Made by a program: the position numbers and the translations under genes | Shown: positions 22,390 to 27,038 of the stretch, one piece after another | Numbering within the stretch: position 1 is the first letter of the stretch | Layout: each line of letters opens with the position of its first letter | The notes under the pieces: model-generated | Databases searched by the model: none | Told to the model about the DNA's origin: nothing | What the model saw: only the letters and a program-made list of their open reading frames with translations | Origin: UBA11136 sp964482135 | Lineage (GTDB): Bacteria; Pseudomonadota; Alphaproteobacteria; UBA11136 | NCBI GenBank assembly: GCA_964482135.1 | Contig: CAYZWF010000029.1 | Coordinates: forward strand, 1 to 27,038 | Reading direction: 5' to 3' | DNA length: 27,038 bases

Positions 22390-23130
22390 ATGACGAAAGC
22401 AAATTCCAACCCTGAATCGAGCGTGGAGGCCTTTGATCCAGCCCCTGCGCCCGGCGAGCCGCCCCACATCCTGATCGTCGATGATGACACCAGGCTGCGC
22501 CAGTTGTTGAAAAAGTATCTCTCCGACAACGGGTTTCGCGTCACCACGGCGGAAGACGCCGCCGCTGCCCGGGCCCGGCTCGACTCGCTTGCCTTTGATC
22601 TGATCATTCTCGATGTGATGATGCCCGGTGAATCGGGGATGGAGCTCACCGCCTCGCTGCGCAGTCATAACCAGGTGCCGATCCTTTTGCTCACTGCCCG
22701 CGCCGAATCCGGTGACCGTATCGCGGGGCTGGAATGCGGCGCCGATGACTATCTCACCAAGCCCTTCGAGCCCCATGAACTGGTGTTGCGGGTGCGCGCC
22801 ATCCTGCGCCGCGTGCCGAAAGAGGGCGAGGCACCCGAGGAGGTCTGTTTTGGGGCCTTCCGTTTTCACATGACGCGCGACGAGCTGTACAAGGGCGCAA
22901 CGCGGCTCCGTCTCACCGCCACCGAGGCCGGCCTGCTCAAGGCTCTGGCCATGAATGCCGGCGCGCCGCTGTCGCGGGAGGAATTGCGCAAACAGGGCCG
23001 GGTTCCGGGGAATACGCGCACCGTGGATGTGCAGGTGGCCCGCCTGCGGCGCAAGATCGAAACCGATCCCAAGGAGCCGGAATACCTTCAGACCGCCCGC
23101 GGCAGGGGCTATCTGTTGCGTATCGATTGA
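22390..23130 (+). CDS. OmpR-family response regulator
   Basis: A 246-residue two-domain regulator. The receiver domain (about 25-140) has the acidic pocket VDDDTRL, phosphoacceptor Asp75 in LIILDVMMPG, Thr102 in LLLTARAES and Lys124 in YLTKPFEPHEL. The C-terminal winged helix (about 150-244) shows LTATEAGLLKAL, NTRTVDVQVARLRRKIE and ARGRGYLL. The ~24-residue Pro/Glu-rich N-terminal extension is longer than in OmpR. The cognate kinase follows directly, giving an OmpR/EnvZ-like arrangement. The regulated genes cannot be named from this window. Confidence 0.93.
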   Translation: MTKANSNPESSVEAFDPAPAPGEPPHILIVDDDTRLRQLLKKYLSDNGFRVTTAEDAAAARARLDSLAFDLIILDVMMPGESGMELTASLRSHNQVPILLLTARAESGDRIAGLECGADDYLTKPFEPHELVLRVRAILRRVPKEGEAPEEVCFGAFRFHMTRDELYKGATRLRLTATEAGLLKALAMNAGAPLSREELRKQGRVPGNTRTVDVQVARLRRKIETDPKEPEYLQTARGRGYLLRID

Positions 23131-23147
23131 GGAAGGCGGATACTGCC

Positions 23148-24461
23148 ATGAAAATGATCAAACGCTTTCTTCCCCGCACCCTCCTCGGGCGCTCCATCCT
23201 TATCATCGTCGTGCCGTTGATCCTGCTTCAGGTGGTCACCACCTATATTTTCTTCAACCGCCACTGGGACACCATCTCGCTGTTGCTGTCGCGCAGTTTC
23301 AGCGGAAATATTTCCATGGTCATCGACACCATGAACCGTTTCCCCGACGAGAAGGACAGGCAATGGATTTTTCTGGTGGCGCCGGGGAATCTGGGTCTTG
23401 AACTGAGCTTCGATGAAGGCGGTATCCTGTCCGAGGAGACGGCGAAACCATCCCAAGGCCTGATCGAGGAAATGCTGGAGCGCGGCATGGATGAACGGGT
23501 GCGCCGTCCCTTCCGTATCGATAACGAGAATTTCGGCGACAAGGTCCAGGTCAGAATCCAGCTTTCCGAGGGGGTGTTGAACGTGCTCGGCAAGCGCAAG
23601 CTGCTGTTCAGCTCCACCACCTATATTCTGATCCTGTGGATGATCACCGCCTCGCTGATTCTGCTCGCCGTGGCCACCATCTTCATGCGCAACCAGGTGC
23701 GTCCCATCCGCCGCCTGGCGGCGGCCGCCGACAATTTCGGCAAGGGCCGCGACGTGCCCCATTTCAAGCCCGAAGGCGCGGCCGAGGTGCGCCGCGCGGC
23801 GGCGGCGTTCAAGCTCATGCAGAGGCGTATCCAGCGCCAGATCAGCCAGCGCACGGAAATGCTGGCCGGGGTTTCCCACGACCTGGGAACCGTGCTGACA
23901 CGGATGAAACTGGAACTGGCCATGTTGGACGACTCTCCCGAGGCCACGGCGCTGGCCGCCGATGTGGCCGAAATGGAACATATGATCGAGGGCTATCTCG
24001 CTTTCGCCCGGGGCGAGGGCGAGGAAAACACGGAGCCGGTGGAGGTGGACCGGCTGTTGGAGGAGGTAGCGGAAAACGCCCGGCGTAACGGCGCCAGGGT
24101 GGAGCTTGAGGCCCATACCGGCATGACCATCACCCTGCGCCCCAACGCCTTCCGGCGTTGTCTCGGCAATTTGCTGGGTAACGCCGCGCGCCATGCCGAA
24201 CATATCCGTCTTAGCGCACAGCGCGGCGACCGTTATCTGGAAATCACCATTGACGACGACGGGCCGGGGATTCCCGAGGACAGACGCGAGGATGTGTTCA
24301 AGGCCTTCTTCCTGCTCGATTCGGCGCGCAATCTCGACAGTGGCGGCGTCGGGCTGGGCCTCAGCATCTCGCGCGATATCATTCACGCCCATGGCGGCAA
24401 GATATCCCTGGACACCTCGCCGCTGGGCGGCTTGCGGGTGGGGATATTGTTGCCGGTGTAA
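23148..24461 (+). CDS. EnvZ-like sensor histidine kinase with non-canonical H-box
   Basis: A 437-residue membrane kinase: TM1 (ILIIVVPLILLQVVTTYIFF, residues ~18-37), a periplasmic region of ~125 residues, TM2 (ILILWMITASLILLAVATIF), a HAMP linker beginning VRPIRRLAAAADNFGKG, HisKA and HATPase (NLLGNAARHA, IDDDGPGIP, GGVGLGLSISRDI). His244 lies in GVSHDLGTVLTRMKLEL. The family norm is SHDLRTPLTR, so the Arg and Pro after the His are Gly247 and Val249 here. The start ATG at 23148 follows GAGGAAGG; a TTG at 23127 overlapping the regulator stop is less likely. The pair is co-transcribed. Downstream is a strong hairpin. Confidence 0.92.
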   Translation: MKMIKRFLPRTLLGRSILIIVVPLILLQVVTTYIFFNRHWDTISLLLSRSFSGNISMVIDTMNRFPDEKDRQWIFLVAPGNLGLELSFDEGGILSEETAKPSQGLIEEMLERGMDERVRRPFRIDNENFGDKVQVRIQLSEGVLNVLGKRKLLFSSTTYILILWMITASLILLAVATIFMRNQVRPIRRLAAAADNFGKGRDVPHFKPEGAAEVRRAAAAFKLMQRRIQRQISQRTEMLAGVSHDLGTVLTRMKLELAMLDDSPEATALAADVAEMEHMIEGYLAFARGEGEENTEPVEVDRLLEEVAENARRNGARVELEAHTGMTITLRPNAFRRCLGNLLGNAARHAEHIRLSAQRGDRYLEITIDDDGPGIPEDRREDVFKAFFLLDSARNLDSGGVGLGLSISRDIIHAHGGKISLDTSPLGGLRVGILLPV

Positions 24462-24485
24462 CAAGACCCGTTCCCGGCAAGGCAT

Positions 24486-24514
24486 AAAAAAAAGGACCGC
24501 CCGAAGGCGGTCCT
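24486..24514 (-). terminator. Rho-independent terminator of the phasin gene
   Basis: A perfect 9-bp stem AGGACCGCC (24493-24501), CGAA tetraloop, GGCGGTCCT (24506-24514), flanked on the left by A8 (24486-24493). Read on the minus strand this is a stem followed by eight T. It sits between the convergent kinase and phasin genes and may also stop the kinase transcript. Confidence 0.92.
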
Positions 24515-24589
24515 GATTTCATGGGGGGAGGCCGGAATCCCGGAGAGGGGGGGATGGGACCCCTAGCCTATCTCCAATAATCCGCCGTG

Positions 24590-25051
24590 TTAGTTGGCGG
24601 AAGCAGTATTGGCCGGGGTCGAAGCCGGCTTGCCGAAATAGCCCTTGACCTCGTCGAGGGACTCGGCGACGCGCTTGTTGATGACGCCCAGGCTCTTGGA
24701 CGTGGTCTTGGAGGCCATGTCGTTGAGGTCCCAGGTGTTGGCGAGCGCGCTCTGATAGATGGTCTTGACGGTCTCGGCGCCGGCGACGGCGGTTTCCTCA
24801 AGGGAACCCGGAGCCTTGGCGGCCTTGGTGGCGCCGGTAACCTCTTCCACGCCCTGGCGGATCATTTCGCCCTGACGCTTGGCGATTTCCTGCGCGCCTT
24901 CGAAGGCGAGCTGGCTGGCGCTGGTGAAGGCATCCACGTTCTTCTGGTGGGAAGCCATGACGGCCTTGACGTCAAGGGCGGGCATCTTGAAGGAGGACAT
25001 CACCTTGGTGAAATCCATCTCGGGGAAGGGATAGGTGGGGTTGGTAGCCAT
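24590..25051 (-). CDS. Phasin family protein (PHA granule-associated)
   Basis: A 153-residue phasin-domain protein. Phasins coat polyhydroxyalkanoate granules and set their number and surface. The amphipathic helix region runs from MDFTKVMSSFKMP through LDVKAVMASHQKNVDAFTSASQLAFEGAQEI to a Lys/Val-rich C-terminal helix, with an Ala/Thr/Asn tail (STPANTASAN). The ATG has AGGAG 9 nt upstream. It is monocistronic with its own promoter, flanking TGCA dyads and a strong terminator, which is the pattern of an abundant, PhaR-controlled structural protein. No pha synthase gene is in the window. Confidence 0.9.
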   Translation of the reverse strand: MATNPTYPFPEMDFTKVMSSFKMPALDVKAVMASHQKNVDAFTSASQLAFEGAQEIAKRQGEMIRQGVEEVTGATKAAKAPGSLEETAVAGAETVKTIYQSALANTWDLNDMASKTTSKSLGVINKRVAESLDEVKGYFGKPASTPANTASAN

Positions 25052-25095
25052 TTTTAAATACTCCTAAAAGGGGCGGGAGGTTCAAATTCGTTATG

Positions 25096-25108
25096 TTGCA
25101 GTGCACAA
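25096..25108. promoter_or_regulatory. TGCA-type operator, promoter-proximal downstream site
   Basis: TTGCAGTGCACAA lies just downstream of the -10, where transcription would start. It has the TGC/GCA spacing associated with PhaR repressor sites in alphaproteobacteria (family knowledge). Its reverse complement is 12 of 13 identical to the upstream site. Confidence 0.65.
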
Positions 25109-25117
25109 TCGAGTATG

Positions 25118-25146
25118 AATATGGAGCTTATGGGCTCTCATGTCAA
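25118..25146 (-). promoter_or_regulatory. Near-consensus sigma70 promoter of the phasin gene
   Basis: Minus strand: a perfect -35 TTGACA (25141-25146) and -10 CATATT (25118-25123, four of six) with a 17-nt spacer. It is placed about 65 nt upstream of the phasin ATG and lies exactly between the two dyad operators. Confidence 0.75.
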
Positions 25147-25152
25147 GTGTTA

Positions 25153-25165
25153 TTGTGCAGTGCAA
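25153..25165. promoter_or_regulatory. TGCA-type operator, upstream site
   Basis: TTGTGCAGTGCAA lies 7 nt upstream of the -35. It is an inverted near-copy of the site at 25096-25108, so the two frame the promoter. This suggests repression by a PhaR-like dimer or tetramer released when PHA accumulates, which is inference from family knowledge. Confidence 0.65.
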
Positions 25166-25299
25166 TATAATAATCCAGCATATAGGTATGAAAGTCCCGT
25201 GGCAAGGGGCTTTGCGATAATGACGCGGTGCCGGTGACGCCGTCTTTTTTTGGTGTTTTGGTGGTTTTTTATAGTGCTCAGCGCTTTTTTTGCAGCGCT

Positions 25300-26142
25300 T
25301 TAGCTAGAGAGCTGGCGCGCCCGCGCGGCCGCCGCCGCCACGGCCTCGGTAAGCAGCGACTGTAGCCCCGGCTCCGCCATCAACACATCCAGCGCCGCCT
25401 CGGTGGTGCCGCCGGGGCTGGTGACGTTTTTGCGCAGCTCGGCCGCCGCCTCGTCGGCCTGGTCAAGAAGCGCGCCGCTGCCCGATACCGTGGCGCGGGC
25501 CAGTTGTTGGGCCAGGTCTTCGTCGAGCCCGGCGGCCACACCGGCCTGGGCCAGACATTCGGCCATCAGGAACACATAGGCCGGGCCGCTTCCCGAAACC
25601 GCCGTCACCGGATCGAGAAGGTCTTCGGAGTCGATCCAGGCGAAGGCGCCGGCCGCCGTGAACAGGCCCGCGGCGAGATCGCGCTGGGCATCGCTGACGG
25701 TGGGGCTGGCGCAGGCCACGGTCATACCCTGGCCGATGGCCGCGGGGGTATTGGGCATGGCGCGGATAATAGCCGCATCGTTTCCCAGATGCCGGGCCAG
25801 GGACTCGATGCTGCGTCCGGCGGCGATGGAGACAAAGAGCGGCCCCGCATCCGCTGCGCCACCACCCAGAGAGGCGTACAGCCCGGCGTAATCGGGCAGG
25901 ATTTCCTCCATCATTTGCGGTTTGACGGCGAAGACCACCACCTGCGGCATGTCTGCGGTTTCGGAAAGATCGGGCAGGACGGTAAGGTTATAGCGCTCGC
26001 GCAGGGCCGCGGCGGTCTCCTCATGGGGCTCCACCACGCTCACCGTAGTGGCGGCGAGGCCATGATCGAGCCAGCGTTCAAGAAGAGCGCCCCCCATCTT
26101 CCCGCAGCCCACGAGAAGCAGGGAAGAAGGCAGTGTGGTCAC
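25300..26142 (-). CDS. proC: Pyrroline-5-carboxylate reductase
   Basis: A 280-residue ProC, which reduces 1-pyrroline-5-carboxylate to proline with NAD(P)H. The Rossmann loop is LLLVGCGKMGGALLERW, followed by FAVKPQMMEEIL, IRAMPNTPAAIGQG, the dimer and active-site helix VSGSGPAYVFLMAE and VTSPGGTTEAAL near the C-terminus. I chose GTG at 26142, which overlaps the ybjN stop (GTGA) and has GGCGAGG upstream; no ATG precedes the Rossmann strand in frame. Translation is coupled to ybjN. Confidence 0.95.
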   Translation of the reverse strand: MTTLPSSLLLVGCGKMGGALLERWLDHGLAATTVSVVEPHEETAAALRERYNLTVLPDLSETADMPQVVVFAVKPQMMEEILPDYAGLYASLGGGAADAGPLFVSIAAGRSIESLARHLGNDAAIIRAMPNTPAAIGQGMTVACASPTVSDAQRDLAAGLFTAAGAFAWIDSEDLLDPVTAVSGSGPAYVFLMAECLAQAGVAAGLDEDLAQQLARATVSGSGALLDQADEAAAELRKNVTSPGGTTEAALDVLMAEPGLQSLLTEAVAAAAARARQLSS

Positions 26143-26642
26143 GCCTCGCCGACCGTCACAAGAAGAGCGGCGTCGATGGCCTGCAGCGGCGTACGGCCGC
26201 CCCACACCACGAGCTGGAAGGCCGGGTAATAGCGTTCGGCTTCGGAAAGGGCGATGTCCACCAGGTCTTCGAGTTGTTCCACGCTGGCGCCCCGCGCCCC
26301 GCGCAGCAACACCCCGTGGCGGAAGGACAACAGCCGGCTCTCGGAACCGAAACCGAAATGGCCCACCCACAGCCGCTCGTTGACCATGGAAAGCAGCGTA
26401 CGTACCTCGGTGATCTTGGCTTTCGGCACCTTCATATCGTAGGCGCAGGAGAACTGCATGGCGCTGATTTCCTCGGCCCAGCCGAAATAAAGCCGGTAAT
26501 CGCACCACTGGCCGGAAAATTCCACCACCAGTTCACGGTCGCTGGGGCGGTCGAAGGGCCACTCGTTGGAGCTGACGATTTCTTCCATGAGGTCGAGAGG
26601 GTTGACCGGAAGTTCCCCGGTCTCGATGGGATGAATAGTCAT
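26139..26642 (-). CDS. YbjN domain-containing protein
   Basis: A 167-residue protein of the YbjN family, which has a type III secretion chaperone-like fold and no settled function. Recognisable segments are DLMEEIVSSNEWPFDR, ELVVEFSGQWCDYRLYFGW, VNERLWVGHFGFGSE and YYPAFQLVVWGG. There is no signal peptide. Its stop overlaps the proC start, and the ybjN-proC order is a recurring alphaproteobacterial arrangement. The ribosome-binding site is G-rich (GGGGGGG ~7 nt upstream). Confidence 0.85.
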   Translation of the reverse strand: MTIHPIETGELPVNPLDLMEEIVSSNEWPFDRPSDRELVVEFSGQWCDYRLYFGWAEEISAMQFSCAYDMKVPKAKITEVRTLLSMVNERLWVGHFGFGSESRLLSFRHGVLLRGARGASVEQLEDLVDIALSEAERYYPAFQLVVWGGRTPLQAIDAALLVTVGEA

Positions 26643-26860
26643 GATCGTGCCCCCCCTTGTGCAAGCCGTTGATACAAACCCGGAAAAATACGAGATGTCG
26701 TAAGGCTTAAGGATATGTACACCATAATTAGTAGGGTGCCAGAATGAGGACTCCCGCGCAACATAGATTTATGTATTCAGGTGTACGGAGCCACTAAATG
26801 TTGTGGATAAGGGTGGGGATAGCGGGGATAAGAAGCCCGGCGCGAGGACGAGCAGAGATA
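26643..26860. other. Intergenic region upstream of ybjN with a dyad and a consensus DnaA box
   Basis: About 220 nt. It holds GTACACC (26717-26723) and its exact inverted copy GGTGTAC (26780-26786), a local dyad ACATA-GATT-TATGT, and TGTGGATAA (26802-26810), a consensus DnaA box on the minus strand, followed by two GGGGATA repeats. I could not identify a convincing -35/-10 pair for ybjN. Confidence 0.4.
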
Positions 26861-26884
26861 TAAAAATACGGCGCAATGGCGCCG
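26861..26884 (-). terminator. Rho-independent terminator for the right-edge gene
   Basis: CGGCGC (26869-26874), loop AATG, GCGCCG (26879-26884), with TAAAAATA to its left. On the minus strand this is a hairpin followed by TATTTTTA, about 47 nt after the stop of the partial gene. Confidence 0.75.
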
Positions 26885-26930
26885 CAGGGACGTGAATACC
26901 GTCAGGATTCGGGCCAGAATCGGGCCGAAC

Positions 26931-27038
26931 TCAGCCCTTGGCGCCCTTGCCTTTGCCGGCCTTTTTAGGCGCGGTTTTGGCCTTTGTGGTCCGGGGGGCT
27001 TTTTTCTTGGTGACCTTCTTGAGGCTGGCTTTTTTCTT
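26931..27038 (-). CDS. C-terminus of a Lys/Ala-rich protein, cut by the window edge
   Basis: The last 35 codons and stop of a minus-strand gene. The tail is strongly basic (KKKASLKKVTKKKAP, then TKAKTAPKKAGKGKGAKG). Position upstream of ybjN-proC and the Lys/Ala tail fit the UbiK/BMFP accessory-factor family of alphaproteobacteria, which often ends in such repeats. A histone H1-like or other DNA-binding tail is equally compatible with these residues alone. It has its own terminator downstream. Confidence 0.6.
   Translation of the reverse strand, partial: KKKASLKKVTKKKAPRTTKAKTAPKKAGKGKGAKG

Noticed and set aside
25212..25250. Possible plus-strand terminator (GACGCGG to CGCCGTC followed by T7)
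   Set aside because: The arms do not pair well beyond four bases, and no plus-strand gene ends there.
25271..25300. AGCGCT repeats after proC as a terminator
   Set aside because: The arms are palindromic and can pair, but no T-run follows on the minus strand.
1..27038. tRNA, rRNA, CRISPR, insertion sequence, prophage or defence island
   Set aside because: No cloverleaf, repeat-spacer array, transposase, integrase or defence-gene motif was seen on either strand.

Overview
The window is high-GC bacterial chromosome. It looks alphaproteobacterial, probably Rhodospirillales-like, judging from a phasin gene with TGCA-type operators, the ybjN-proC pair, a PgsA, UvrB and UvrC of that type, and a two-gene DUF1538 locus. 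I see no rRNA, tRNA, CRISPR array, insertion sequence or phage gene. This is ordinary core and near-core chromosome with one little-studied operon.

Layout. 0.18-1.6 kb (+) is an OprO/OprP-like outer-membrane porin, ended by a strong bidirectional terminator. 1.7-3.3 kb (-) is the periplasmic molybdoenzyme msrP followed by a TorD-family chaperone that has no visible canonical start codon. 3.4-5.5 kb (-) is an EF-G-like GTPase. 5.6-7.8 kb (-) is an aspartate aminotransferase followed by a ketopantoate-reductase-family gene. 7.9-10.0 kb (+) is uvrB. 10.2-12.5 kb (+) is a tightly coupled four-gene operon: DUF1538 membrane protein A, DUF1538 membrane protein B, a divergent PII-like protein and a tandem-CBS protein. 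A pteridine-reductase-like SDR follows. 13.4-14.07 kb is a long, partly AT-rich intergenic region with a consensus DnaA box. 14.07-16.8 kb is uvrC and pgsA. 16.9-19.4 kb is the molybdopterin cluster mobB-moeA-moaD-moaE. 19.5-21.3 kb is an orphan hybrid-free sensor histidine kinase, convergent with ilvE (-). 22.4-24.5 kb is an OmpR/EnvZ-like pair whose kinase has an altered H-box. 24.6-25.05 kb (-) is a phasin with a near-consensus promoter framed by two TTGCA/TGCAA dyads. 25.3-26.6 kb (-) is ybjN-proC. The right edge holds the Lys-rich C-terminus of another minus-strand gene, with its own terminator.

How the genes connect. Molybdenum is one theme: a Mo enzyme (MsrP) with a chaperone, and elsewhere the cofactor genes moaD/moaE (dithiolene insertion), moeA (Mo insertion) and mobB (dinucleotide step). 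DNA repair (uvrB, uvrC) appears in two separate places. The best candidate for a poorly described system is the DUF1538-DUF1538-PII-CBS operon. It reads as a two-subunit membrane transporter with two cytosolic small-molecule-sensing partners, all joined by start/stop overlaps.
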